DNA of 17,911 nucleotides from an uncultured Bacilli bacterium (GCA_934162265.1 CAKPHZ010000025.1:1-17911); one strand, 5' to 3'; shown: positions 7,570 to 15,633, counted from the first letter of the stretch. Notes: generated from the sequence alone by a model not told the origin. Program-made: numbers and translations.

Positions 7570-9180
7570 TTACCGAAAAAAATATATCAATAAAATTCCT
7601 AAAAAAATTATAATAACCGCACCAAAAATAAAGTTAAAATGAGAAAATCCATAAGAAAAAGGATTCTGTTTCTTTAAAGTATGGATATTTGGCTTACCAT
7701 TTTTCATTAATTTATTCTTAGTATTTATTTTTTCTACCACTTCTTGTGCTATTTCATCAACAGTTTTATTACCTGTATATTCCCTTATCGTAGCCAAAGC
7801 TTCATTACAACCACTATTTAAAAAATGAAGATTATCTTTTTCTCGACTAGGAGAATAATTCTCTCTCTTTTGAAGTCTTTCATTTAAAACACTTTCACAT
7901 TCACCTTTATCTTGTGAAGGCAAAAGATAAACAACATTAGAAAATTTAGACATTAACTTCTTCATTTCATTAAACATAAAATCATTCTCATACACAGAAT
8001 GCCCTGCTCCAAAATCAATAATAGAAGGCGTTTTCAAATTTGTTAAAACAGATGCAGTCAAATAAAATTCAAAATCTTTAAAATGAGGAAATGTATTTTC
8101 TTGAGAATAATACTGACTTAGTTTTTCTCTATCATCTAATGAAATTACTGGCATATTTAGTTCATGACCTATTTTTTTAGAAATTGTCGATTTCCCAGTT
8201 CCCATAGGACCAATAAATAAAATAGATTGATCACTAATATTAAAATCAATATCTTGATTAACTAAATTCTCCATCATTTGAATTTTTTGATACTCATCCA
8301 AAATTTCTCTACCTATTTCAGAAAAATTTCTATTATCTTTTTGGTAATAATCTCTAGCTTTTTCCACAAAAGAAGAAGGAAAATTTGGCAAGGTCTTTGA
8401 AAATTTATCAATAAAATAATTTATCTTTTCTCCCTTAGTTTTATCCAAAACAGACAATTTTTCTTGCATTTTAGGTAATAATTCAGGAAACACTCTTGCA
8501 TATTGATTAATGGACAAACTAATCATTTGATCTTTATCTGGAAATAACATCTGTTGCAAAACAAAATTTTCAAAATTATCTATCAAATCTTGTTTAGTAA
8601 ACAAACATTGAGAAGAATCAGAAGATAATTTATAATTAACAGCATCCAACAACTCTGGATGAAGATACAACAATCTTCTAAAATCTTTTGAATTAACTTT
8701 TCTATGATTCCTAGTTGTTTGTCTAATTTGCTTTTCAATCAAATCTTCATCATAATTAGGAATTTCCTTTGGTCGATTAGGATAATGATATAACTTAACT
8801 ACACCTTGAAGTTCTAATTTTTTTAATTCATCATAAACATTTAAAACTTTTTCCTCAGTTTGTATATCTACTCCTTCTTTAGAAACAAATTCAGAAAATC
8901 CAGTATGAATATCATGAAAAGTTACATCTGAAACAGTATAAATAGATGATTCATTTTCAAACATTTTAGAAAAAGCACCTGGTACTCTTTCAACAATCTG
9001 CCAAGGTTCATCATCACTATTTCTAAATAAAGTATAAGTTAAATCATCTCCACATTTTCCTGAAAAAATCAAAGCCAACTCCTTATACTTAGTAGCATAA
9101 ACAAGATTACCATGAGTAGAATGATGAGGCTCTAACTTCTTTAATCCACTTTGACAGCTACCATGATACAAAAAAGACAT
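7570..9180 (-). CDS. Tail-anchored protein: ADP-ribosyltransferase-like N-domain plus P-loop (shikimate/zeta-type) kinase domain
   Basis: The 536-residue protein has no signal peptide. Residues 3-135 carry YHGS (H6), VYATKYKELALIF (Y28) and IVERVPGAF (E64). This resembles ART-fold domains of the H-Y-E type, but catalytic residues cannot be assigned with certainty. A helical linker spans about 140-310. Residues 317-485 form a P-loop kinase-like domain: Walker A GPMGTGKST (324-332), acidic LDD (349-350) where shikimate kinase and related enzymes bind substrate, IIDFGAGHSV, and a lid with R435, R439 and R446. A basic linker and TM helix (517-535) end the chain, so both domains should face the cytoplasm. 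An extended -10 promoter and weak RBS (AAAGTGG) precede it. It heads an operon with two surface proteins. The substrate is unknown; a toxin-like (zeta) or nucleotide/RNA-modifying role are both open. Confidence 0.75.
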   Translation of the reverse strand: MSFLYHGSCQSGLKKLEPHHSTHGNLVYATKYKELALIFSGKCGDDLTYTLFRNSDDEPWQIVERVPGAFSKMFENESSIYTVSDVTFHDIHTGFSEFVSKEGVDIQTEEKVLNVYDELKKLELQGVVKLYHYPNRPKEIPNYDEDLIEKQIRQTTRNHRKVNSKDFRRLLYLHPELLDAVNYKLSSDSSQCLFTKQDLIDNFENFVLQQMLFPDKDQMISLSINQYARVFPELLPKMQEKLSVLDKTKGEKINYFIDKFSKTLPNFPSSFVEKARDYYQKDNRNFSEIGREILDEYQKIQMMENLVNQDIDFNISDQSILFIGPMGTGKSTISKKIGHELNMPVISLDDREKLSQYYSQENTFPHFKDFEFYLTASVLTNLKTPSIIDFGAGHSVYENDFMFNEMKKLMSKFSNVVYLLPSQDKGECESVLNERLQKRENYSPSREKDNLHFLNSGCNEALATIREYTGNKTVDEIAQEVVEKINTKNKLMKNGKPNIHTLKKQNPFSYGFSHFNFIFGAVIIIFLGILLIYFFR

Positions 9181-9227
9181 ATAAACACCACTTTCATTTA
9201 CAACGTATTCTACTATTATACAATCCC

Positions 9228-9236
9228 ATTATATCA
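9228..9236 (-). promoter_or_regulatory. Extended -10 promoter of the three-gene operon
   Basis: On the minus strand the sequence reads TGATATAAT, an extended -10 (TGnTATAAT) with no clear -35, 48 nt before the start codon. A second TATAAT lies 14 nt downstream. The rest of 9181-9283 is A/T-rich and shows nothing else. Confidence 0.55.
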
Positions 9237-9284
9237 TAAACTTATAAAATAAAATACTTATTCCTAACTTCAATCTCTTACAAA

Positions 9285-9312
9285 AAGAAAAAAAAGAAGA
9301 AGTATTTTCTTC
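9285..9312 (-). terminator. Intrinsic terminator of the Nudix gene
   Basis: On the minus strand, GAAGAA (complement of 9307-9312), a 5-nt loop and TTCTTC (complement of 9296-9301) are followed by eight T. It begins 11 nt after the stop and separates the Nudix gene from the downstream operon. Confidence 0.75.
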
Positions 9313-9323
9313 CTCTAAAAACA

Positions 9324-9770
9324 TTAATCTAATGAATAACCTAACTTCTCTAATTCCATTAATGCAATAGCAGAAACATCTTCTTTCTTTAAATTCTTAA
9401 TCTCATAAAATTCTGCACCCAAAGAATCATCATTCTGATTATCAATTGAAATATCCTTTCGAATTTCATTCCGGTACTCTAATATTTGATAAAAAATACC
9501 AACATGATGAACCAAAATATTTGTATTATCATCATACTTCCACTCTACAACAACAGATGAAGCATCAAATAATTGATATTTTGTAACCTCTAAACCAGTT
9601 TCTTCTAACATTTCTCTTTTTAAAGTTTCTTCTGGTGTTTCTCCAAATTCAAATGAACCACCTGGTAAATCTAATAATCCATCATAAGGACCAGTTTTTT
9701 TCTTAATCAATAATATCTTACCAGCTTTTACAACCAATCCATAGCACCCTAAATGTTTATGCTCTTTCAT
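9324..9770 (-). CDS. Nudix hydrolase
   Basis: The protein carries a perfect Nudix box, G-x5-E-x7-R-E-x2-E-E-x-G-L, spanning GGSFEFGETPEETL through REMLEETGL, which binds metal and cleaves a nucleoside diphosphate linked to another group. The substrate (oxidised nucleotide, sugar nucleotide or similar) cannot be read from the sequence. The frame is open to an ATG at 9785, but the strong GGGAGGG lies just after that codon and 6 nt before the ATG at 9770. The start at 9770 (148 residues) is therefore preferred; the N-terminus is then MKEHKHLGCYGLVV. The gene begins 40 nt after the parC stop, across a hairpin terminator. No promoter is evident in the gap, so expression may depend on read-through from parC. 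Confidence 0.9.
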   Translation of the reverse strand: MKEHKHLGCYGLVVKAGKILLIKKKTGPYDGLLDLPGGSFEFGETPEETLKREMLEETGLEVTKYQLFDASSVVVEWKYDDNTNILVHHVGIFYQILEYRNEIRKDISIDNQNDDSLGAEFYEIKNLKKEDVSAIALMELEKLGYSLD

Positions 9771-9796
9771 TTCTATCCCTCCCATCTAATTATTGC

Positions 9797-9822
9797 AAGA
9801 AAAAGAAGGATTATTTTCCTTC
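9797..9822 (-). terminator. Intrinsic terminator overlapping the parC stop
   Basis: On the minus strand, GAAGGA (complement of 9817-9822) and TCCTTC (9805-9810) flank a 6-nt loop containing the parC stop codon, followed by CTTTTTCTT. The short stem may be leaky, letting some transcripts reach the Nudix gene. Confidence 0.6.
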
Positions 9823-12354
9823 TACATCATCTAAAAAGTTATTAATAATAACCATTCTATCATCAACTTCTTTTAAAGACTCTTTATTTAACATATCAAA
9901 ACTCAACTGCTCTTGCTCTGGCTTTGCTTCTTCAACATATTCCAAACTATTCAAAGCATCTTTAGATAATTCTTGTACTTTCAGATGAGTATCTTTAATT
10001 TTATCCTTTACAACAAACGAACCATTACTGTATCTATCCATAATTGGAATATCTACTATTTTCATTTCTTTTTCATACTTCTTAGTTACTACAACAACCT
10101 CTGTCTTAACATCCTCCACATAAGCATCAACAATATGACTAGGATTACTCTTAATTTCCTTCATAAATAATAGCCCTCGGTTACCTCTAGTCCCCATATC
10201 AATTTCTGAAAAACGCATTCTCTTAGCAGTTCCTTTATCCGTAAACAAAGTAATATATTCAGAATAATTTGGGAAAAGAAGGCCACTAACTACTTCATCA
10301 TCTCTTAAATTAATAGATTTTACTCCACTAGCTTTAATTCCAACAGGATTAATATCAGAAGTTTTATACCACAAACCATAACCTTTCTTAGTTACTACTA
10401 AAACATTCGTATCAATGCTATAAGTTACGTTTACTACTTCATCCTTATCTTTCAACTTCATCATATTAATAGCCTTAGAATATCTACTAACTTTAAATTC
10501 TTTAAGTAAAGTTCTTTTAACCATTCCATTTCTCGTAAATGAAGTAATATAAAGCTTCTGATCAAAATCATAAACTGGCATAGCATTAACAACATACTCA
10601 TCAGGATCAACCGTAATAATATTACTCATATGTTTACCCATATCTTTCCATTTTAAATCAGGTATTTCATAAACAGGAATATATAAATAATTTCCCAAAT
10701 TAGTAAACACAAGCAACGTATCTAAAGTATTCATATTATAAAGACCAACAATATAATCTTTTTCTTTTAAAGTCAAATCTTCAATATTTGAAGCAGCATA
10801 ACTCCTCAAAGAAGTCCTTTTAATATAGCCCTCATTAGTAACAACAACCATCACATCTTCTTTAGGAATCATACTAATTGCATCTATTTTAATCTCTGTA
10901 ATCTCATCACGAATTTCAGTCTTTCTAGGAGTTGCATATTTATCTTTAATCTCCTTCAACTCTTTCTTCAAAACTTTAATCAAAACTTTTTCATCACCCA
11001 AAATTGCTTCTAACTTTTTCATCGTATCCAATAACTTTTCCATCTCTTCTTGTAAAGAAACAATATCAGTATTCGTTAATCGATACAATTGTAAAGTAAC
11101 AATCGCATCAGCTTGTTTCTCAGTAAAGTCATATTCTTTAACTAAATTCTCAATAGCATTCGCTTTATTTTTAGAAGAACGAATAGTCTTAATTACTTCA
11201 TCTAAAATAGATATAGCCTTAATCAAGCCTTCAACAATATGATACCTAGCCTTAGCTGTTCTTAAATCAAATTCACTTCTTCTTGTAACAACCTCTTTTT
11301 GATGAGCAATATAAGCATCCAATATTCCTAAAATACCAAGTAACATTGGCCTTCTATTTACAATCACTACATTATTAAAATTATAAGAAACTTGAAGTTC
11401 CGTATTCTTATAAAAATAATTTAAAATATTCTCTGCATTAGCATCTTTCTTTAAATCAACAACTATACGTAACCCATCTTTATCCGATTCATCTCTTACT
11501 TCCAAAATACCATCCATTTTTTTATCTATACGAATTTCATCCATCTTTCGAACCAATAAAGCTTTATTCACTTCATAAGGAATTTCATGAATAACAATCT
11601 TATTCTTTTCCATAGTAACTTTAGATTTTAAAATAATTTTTCCTCTTCCTGTTTGATAAGCACTTTTTATTCCACCTATTCCTTCTAAAATAGCTCCTGT
11701 TGGAAAATCTGGACCTTTAATAAATTGCATCACTTCTTCTAAAGTAGAATTAGGATGATCTAATCGATCAATAGTAGCATCAATTACCTCTCCTAAATTA
11801 TGAGGGGGAATATTTGTCGCATATCCAGCAGAAATACCCGTCGTTCCATTAACTAAAAGATTAGGAAAACGACTTGGTAAAACAGTTGGTTCTAACAAAG
11901 TATCATCATAATTTGGAGCCATTGTTACAGTATCTTTATCAATATCCTGAAGCATAACTCCAGCAATTTCAGAAAGCCTTGCTTCTGTATAACGACTAGC
12001 AGCAGCAGAATCTCCATCAATAGAACCGTTATTACCTTGCATATCGACAAATGGTTCCTTCATCTTCCAATCTTGACTCATTCGAACAATTGCCTCATAA
12101 ATAGAAGAATCCCCATGTGGATGATATTTACCCATAACATCTCCAACCGCACGAGCACTCTTCTTATAAGGTTTATCAAAAGTATTTTTTTCTTTATACA
12201 TAGAATATAAAATTCTTCTCTGCACTGGCTTCAATCCATCTCGAACATCAGGAATTGCTCTATCCTGAATAATATACTTAGAATAAGTTCCAAAACGCTC
12301 TCCCATGATTTCTTCCAGTGAATAATCGTAAATTTTTTTTATTATGTCTTCCAT
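9811..12354 (-). CDS. parC: DNA topoisomerase IV subunit A
   Basis: The 847-residue type IIA topoisomerase A subunit breaks and rejoins DNA with ParE and unlinks daughter chromosomes. The N-terminal arm (1-30) is followed by the winged-helix core with the catalytic Tyr122 (ASRYTEARLS). The quinolone-resistance region HPHGDSSIYEA has the usual sensitive-type S83 and E87. The core and tower extend to about 490, and a C-terminal beta-pinwheel repeat region to about 800. ParC is preferred over GyrA because of GDSSIYEA...RMSQDWK and because no QRRGGKG gyrase box is seen; the nearest element is GTRGNRG at about 740. parE is not adjacent: the upstream neighbour is the exported-protein array. A copy of this gene's first 42 codons and upstream region lies at 13489-13767. 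Confidence 0.93.
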   Translation of the reverse strand: MEDIIKKIYDYSLEEIMGERFGTYSKYIIQDRAIPDVRDGLKPVQRRILYSMYKEKNTFDKPYKKSARAVGDVMGKYHPHGDSSIYEAIVRMSQDWKMKEPFVDMQGNNGSIDGDSAAASRYTEARLSEIAGVMLQDIDKDTVTMAPNYDDTLLEPTVLPSRFPNLLVNGTTGISAGYATNIPPHNLGEVIDATIDRLDHPNSTLEEVMQFIKGPDFPTGAILEGIGGIKSAYQTGRGKIILKSKVTMEKNKIVIHEIPYEVNKALLVRKMDEIRIDKKMDGILEVRDESDKDGLRIVVDLKKDANAENILNYFYKNTELQVSYNFNNVVIVNRRPMLLGILGILDAYIAHQKEVVTRRSEFDLRTAKARYHIVEGLIKAISILDEVIKTIRSSKNKANAIENLVKEYDFTEKQADAIVTLQLYRLTNTDIVSLQEEMEKLLDTMKKLEAILGDEKVLIKVLKKELKEIKDKYATPRKTEIRDEITEIKIDAISMIPKEDVMVVVTNEGYIKRTSLRSYAASNIEDLTLKEKDYIVGLYNMNTLDTLLVFTNLGNYLYIPVYEIPDLKWKDMGKHMSNIITVDPDEYVVNAMPVYDFDQKLYITSFTRNGMVKRTLLKEFKVSRYSKAINMMKLKDKDEVVNVTYSIDTNVLVVTKKGYGLWYKTSDINPVGIKASGVKSINLRDDEVVSGLLFPNYSEYITLFTDKGTAKRMRFSEIDMGTRGNRGLLFMKEIKSNPSHIVDAYVEDVKTEVVVVTKKYEKEMKIVDIPIMDRYSNGSFVVKDKIKDTHLKVQELSKDALNSLEYVEEAKPEQEQLSFDMLNKESLKEVDDRMVIINNFLDDVEGK

Positions 12355-12371
12355 AGCATCACCATGTTATA

Positions 12372-12400
12372 AGTCTATCATAAATTATTTTTATTGGCAA
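12372..12400 (-). promoter_or_regulatory. Candidate promoter of parC
   Basis: On the minus strand, -35 TTGCCA (12395-12400) and -10 TAGACT (12372-12377) lie 17 nt apart, 17 nt before the ATG. The 56 bp before the start are almost unchanged in the copy at 13615-13670, although there the -10 has become TAGACA. The match is moderate (5/6 and 4/6), and the Shine-Dalgarno (GGTGAT) is weak. Confidence 0.4.
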
Positions 12401-12482
12401 GAAAATTAACCTCTTTTTATTGTAATTAACTTAGAGTAACCTTTATTATATAACAAAAATACTGAAAAATATTTTTCTCACA

Positions 12483-12562
12483 AATAAAAAAAGATACTAG
12501 ATAAAAATATTAATTCCTCAATCTTTTCAAATTGAAGAATCAAAATATTCTAGTAACTTTTT
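12483..12562 (-). terminator. Long bidirectional hairpin terminator between the array and parC
   Basis: AAAAAG (12488-12493) and TACTAG (12495-12500) pair with CTAGTA (12550-12555) and CTTTTT (12557-12562). Inner pairing AATATT/AATATT and TCAAT/ATTGA extends the stem. It lies 45 nt behind the 12607-13368 gene and just before parC. Only its parC-proximal half is present in the copy at 13745-13767, so the copy cannot form the outer stem. Apart from this hairpin and the parC promoter, 12355-12606 shows nothing. Confidence 0.7.
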
Positions 12563-12606
12563 ACTAACGCAACATTATCATTAAAATTTACTTATACATT
12601 TTTATT

Positions 12607-13368
12607 CTATTGACAATTTCTAATATCTTTAATTGTTGTTTTTGTACTAACGTATGAAATGTCATCAAATTTATAATTACCTAAGTATTTCATCTTAAAA
12701 ATTGCACTCACAATTTCATCATCTTTATATTCATTTCCACTTTCACATAAATCAATAGTTTCTCCCAGATTAGTGATGTATGATGAAGATGATCCTCCTT
12801 GAATATGTTTTGTTCCAGCAAAACTTATTGTTCCATCATCAGATATATTAAAAATTGCATTTGGGCTATAACTTGGATAAATTTGATACTGATTACCATC
12901 TTTATCTATAAATCTAGATATTGTTTTAACTTCAGTTCCATCTAAATCATAAATATACATTTTACTAATTAAAGACTCAGTTTCAAAAAATATCATGACA
13001 TCATTATAAACACTAACCTGAAGTAAAGATATAGGTCCTTCAGCAGCTTTATACACAACTTTATCTCCTAATTTAACCTCAGATTGACTTACATATAATA
13101 TTTTTTCACCTGATGTAGTAAAAATTTTCTTTTGACATCCATTTTCACATTCTTTTTCTTCTGAAAAGATTACAGAAATATTATTTGATACTTCTTTGGT
13201 TTCTTTACCTTCTTTTGTAGAAGTATTTTCTTGATTTTCTATCTCATTTTTAATTTCCTTATGATTAAATGTTATTGTATTTGTTGCAAATAAGACGCAT
13301 AATACTGCTAATATTATAATAATTATGCTCATTAATATAATAATTCCTTTATTACTTTTCTTTTCCAT
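12607..13368 (-). CDS. Exported membrane-anchored protein of the array, ectodomain not recognised
   Basis: This 253-residue protein starts with the array's shared leader: a short basic stretch (MEKKSNKG), a TM anchor (about 9-28) and FATNTITFN. An Asn/Glu/Lys/Thr linker (35-63) and a mainly beta ectodomain (about 65-253) follow. The ectodomain has cysteines near both ends (CENGC, LCESG, final NCQ) and alternating strands (EKILYVSQ, VVYKAAEG, KMYIYDLDG) that could form a small propeller or similar fold. I do not recognise the family. The leader Cys is preceded by Leu (AVLC), so it is not a good lipobox and the protein is probably TM-anchored. RBS GAAAGGGG is 10 nt upstream. It lies 30 nt behind the parC chimera ORF and is probably transcribed with it from the copied parC promoter. 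Confidence 0.75.
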   Translation of the reverse strand: MEKKSNKGIIILMSIIIIILAVLCVLFATNTITFNHKEIKNEIENQENTSTKEGKETKEVSNNISVIFSEEKECENGCQKKIFTTSGEKILYVSQSEVKLGDKVVYKAAEGPISLLQVSVYNDVMIFFETESLISKMYIYDLDGTEVKTISRFIDKDGNQYQIYPSYSPNAIFNISDDGTISFAGTKHIQGGSSSSYITNLGETIDLCESGNEYKDDEIVSAIFKMKYLGNYKFDDISYVSTKTTIKDIRNCQ

Positions 13369-13488
13369 TTTAAAATTACCCCTTTCTCTAATTTTTTATT
13401 ATTTAATTTTATATTGATCATTTAAGTAAGGATTAATATCACTTTTAGAAATATCAATAAATTTACTTTCCTCTGCCCCACAAGCAAG
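13369..13488. repeat. Duplicated segment: leader spacer plus tail of the 14818-15633 gene
   Basis: This matches 14789-14907 closely, and the similarity continues into the 5' ends of the genes at 12607-13368 and 14818's downstream neighbour 13799-14788. In the last 90 bases (stop codon through LACGAE codons) there are only four differences, all transitions, three of them amino-acid changing. It shows that the 12607-13368 gene once followed a full copy of the 14818-15633 gene. Confidence 0.85.
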
Positions 13489-13614
13489 TTTTAATCCATC
13501 TCGAACATCAGGGATTGCTCTATCTTGAATGATATATTTAGAATAAGTTCCAAAGCGTTCTCCCATGATTTCTTCTAGTGAATAATCGTAAATTCTTTTT
13601 ATTATGTCTTCCAT
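13399..13614 (-). pseudogene. Chimeric ORF: ParC residues 1-42 fused in frame to the last 30 residues of the 14818-15633 protein (may be functional)
   Basis: The 71-codon frame encodes ParC residues 1-42 (ending IPDVRDGLK) followed at once by the C-tail of the 14818-15633 protein (from LACGAE to NDQYKIK). The join falls between 13488 and 13489, exactly at a codon boundary, with the frame kept in both halves. In the ParC half ten bases differ from parC, all transitions. Nine are synonymous third-position changes and one gives K7R. It retains the parC start, weak RBS and upstream region. The ParC part is the N-terminal arm that in type IIA topoisomerases packs on the partner ParE/GyrB subunit, but the DNA-binding winged helix and catalytic Tyr are missing. 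Either it is a recombination relic or a small expressed protein. The third-position pattern speaks for recent conservation; function is unproven. Confidence 0.8.
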
Positions 13615-13767
13615 AGCATCACCATGTTATATGTCTATCATAAATTATTTTTATTGGCAAGGAAATTAACATTTTTTCTTATAATTAACTTAGGGTAATT
13701 TTTGATATAGGCGGAAAATACTGAATAATATTCTTCCTTAAAGAAAAAAAGATACTAGATAAAAATC
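13489..13767. repeat. Partial duplication of the parC 5' end and upstream region
   Basis: It matches 12229-12507 with a constant offset of 1260 over the coding part and start. Ten differences fall in the 126 coding bases, two in the next 56 bases before the start codon, and more (including a 1-base indel) further out. It ends in the first half of the long terminator (aagatactagataaaaat), which is cut off at 13767. The copy places the parC upstream region before the chimeric ORF and the 12607-13368 gene. The -10 candidate TAGACT reads TAGACA here (13632-13637). Confidence 0.9.
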
Positions 13768-13798
13768 GTCTATTAATATAATTTTATATTTACATATT

Positions 13799-14788
13799 TT
13801 AATAAATAGCCACTTTTGAAACATATCCTTTTTCGTTATAGATAATATTAAAATTAGACCATTTTTCTCCATTTGGAGTAACGTATACTGTATTACTTTC
13901 AACAAGTTTAACTATATTGGAAAAATCATTTTTACTAGTATATTCTTTATCATTGTATACAACTATAATTTTGTTATCACTATTATCATTATAATCTGCA
14001 ATATCATTTAAATAAGATTCAATACTTCTAACTGAAACAACTCCATCAGGTATTACAATAAAAGAATTAATAATCCAATTATTATTTTCTTTTATTACTG
14101 AATACGATAACACTTCAGATTCATTTACAATATCGGAGCCTTTTTCAAAATAACCAACATTTGCAACTACATCAATTTTATTTTTATTATAGTTTACTAT
14201 TCTATAATTACTATCATTCTTTTCATACATAATGAATCCATGATCCTTATTGGAGTTTTTACAATATAATTTTCCATCTTTTTCTAAATAAATCTCATAG
14301 ATATATTTTCCATTTTTATAAGCATATGCCCCAGAATTTGTTTTATAGTACTTATTAATTAAATTTTCTGACATAAATGATTTAAAATAATTATTTAATT
14401 CTTCAATAGTTTTGAAGTCTTGTGAAACATCATATTTATGAATCGACTGCATCCCATTTTCTTCATAAGGAATAAAATCTTCTTCGTTATTCCATTTCAT
14501 ATTTTCTCCACAAAACACCCATGATGAATTGAAAGAATATAAATTCTTATATAATTTATCTCCAAGATTTTCAGCAATTTTTTTCATATCATTAGGAATA
14601 GTTTGATTTGATATAGAATCATCTGATGCTTTATTATCTTTAGATATAAAAGTATTTTGATCAGAATTATTAATTACCTTACTATTAAACTTAATTGTAT
14701 CTGTTGCAAATAAAACACATAGTACTGCTAATATTATAATAATTACTCCCATTAATATAATAATTATTTTATTATTCTTTTTTTCCAT
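13799..14788 (-). CDS. Exported membrane-anchored protein of the array with IseA-like domain
   Basis: This 329-residue protein has the shared leader (MEKKNNK, TM about 8-28, FATDTIKFNSK) and a Ser/Asn/Asp linker to about residue 60. The domain at about 65-245 resembles the IseA (DL-endopeptidase inhibitor) family. Matching features are IEELNNYFKSFMSENLINKYY, the NGKYIYEIYLEKDGKLYCKN segment and SYSVIKENNNWIINSFIV. In Bacillus, IseA blocks peptidoglycan D,L-endopeptidases. A further C-terminal part (250-329) of short beta strands is not assigned. The gene follows 14818-15633 after 29 nt, with RBS AAAGAGG, so the two are probably an operon. Downstream only a truncated terminator is left, so read-through into the chimeric ORF is possible. 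The family call rests on pattern memory and needs a profile search. Confidence 0.75.
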   Translation of the reverse strand: MEKKNNKIIIILMGVIIIILAVLCVLFATDTIKFNSKVINNSDQNTFISKDNKASDDSISNQTIPNDMKKIAENLGDKLYKNLYSFNSSWVFCGENMKWNNEEDFIPYEENGMQSIHKYDVSQDFKTIEELNNYFKSFMSENLINKYYKTNSGAYAYKNGKYIYEIYLEKDGKLYCKNSNKDHGFIMYEKNDSNYRIVNYNKNKIDVVANVGYFEKGSDIVNESEVLSYSVIKENNNWIINSFIVIPDGVVSVRSIESYLNDIADYNDNSDNKIIVVYNDKEYTSKNDFSNIVKLVESNTVYVTPNGEKWSNFNIIYNEKGYVSKVAIY

Positions 14789-14817
14789 TTTAAAACGCCT
14801 CTTTCTTTAATTTTTTA

Positions 14818-15633
14818 TTATTTAATTTTATATTGATCATTTAAGTAAGAATTAATATCATTTTTAGAAATATCAATAAATTTACTTCCCTCTGCTCCAC
14901 AAGCAAGAGAATATTTTGGAAAGATTACTTTGATTCCATCTTTAGTAAAATACCAATTTCCATCTTTATTTAATTCTGTTTTTACTCTATCTTTCCAATC
15001 TTCTTCAAGACATGAAGATTCAGTATTATTTTTTTCAATTTGAGTGATGCTTTGATTATAAATATAATCAAAAACTCCAGTTCCAAGATTGGTTAACTTT
15101 AATAAATTTCCAGTAGTGGCATCAAAGTTATATCCTTCATTATTATCCCAAGGAACTCCTCCAAAACTACCTACTGTATTTACAATAAAAGTTAATCGAT
15201 TATTTGTAATTTCTCCTGTTTCAATTAAATAGTTTACTCCTAATCCAGTGGATGGATTTTCATCACTCTCGTCTGCTACCTTTTTTATATCTTCCCACAT
15301 TTTATCTGATATTTCATTTAACTTATTTTCGATTAAAGATGCTGCATTAGGATTATTTTTATTTTCGATAGTAATCACATTTCTTTTATTGTTAGTGTTT
15401 TCAATATCTTCTTTATTTTTGGTTGTATAAGTTTCTTCTTTATAATTAATTGTATATGAATTTGCGTTTTCCTCTTCTTTAGATTGATTATTGTTATTTG
15501 TTTTATTGTTTATCTTATCTTGATTTGAATTATTATTTAGTGTTATCTTATTTGTTGCAAATAAGACACATAGTACTGCTAGTATTACTATAATTACTCC
15601 CATTAGTATAGTAATCATTTTGCGATTATTCAT
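14818..15633 (-). CDS. Exported membrane-anchored DUF3298 (PdaC/RsiV-like) protein of the array
   Basis: The 271-residue protein has the shared leader (MNNRKMITILMGV, TM about 7-27, FATNKITLN) and a long Asn/Lys/Glu/Thr linker (30-80). The ectodomain matches the DUF3298 pattern found in PdaC and anti-sigma RsiV: FGGVPWDNNEGYNFDATTG, then LTNLGTGVFDYIYNQS, FTKDGIKVIFPKY, LACGAEGSKFIDI and a final DINSYLNDQYKIK. The last 30 codons are the donor of the chimeric ORF tail at 13399-13488. RBS AGAAAGGAA is 6 nt upstream. It lies 53 nt behind the 15687 stop and has no clear promoter of its own. A ligand-binding or lysozyme-sensing role as in RsiV is only an analogy; no sigma-binding part is present inside the cell. 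Confidence 0.78.
   Translation of the reverse strand: MNNRKMITILMGVIIVILAVLCVLFATNKITLNNNSNQDKINNKTNNNNQSKEEENANSYTINYKEETYTTKNKEDIENTNNKRNVITIENKNNPNAASLIENKLNEISDKMWEDIKKVADESDENPSTGLGVNYLIETGEITNNRLTFIVNTVGSFGGVPWDNNEGYNFDATTGNLLKLTNLGTGVFDYIYNQSITQIEKNNTESSCLEEDWKDRVKTELNKDGNWYFTKDGIKVIFPKYSLACGAEGSKFIDISKNDINSYLNDQYKIK

Noticed and set aside
9250..9312. Attenuator or riboswitch formed by AAAATACTT (9251-9259) and AAGTATTTT (9300-9308)
   Set aside because: On the minus strand the competing arm comes after the terminator T run, so it cannot act as an antiterminator; chance in A/T-rich DNA is likely.
9973..10170. Open frame antisense to parC
   Set aside because: It is short, lacks an RBS and lies over the conserved C-terminal domain of parC.
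9811..12354. Naming this gene gyrA
   Set aside because: The breakage-region sequence GDSSIYEA with RMSQDWK is ParC-like and the QRRGGKG gyrase box is absent.
13288..13320. Lipoprotein signal in the shared leader of the array
   Set aside because: The residue before the leader Cys is Leu (AVLC) in all copies, which does not fit the lipobox [G/A/S]-C, so a TM anchor is likelier.
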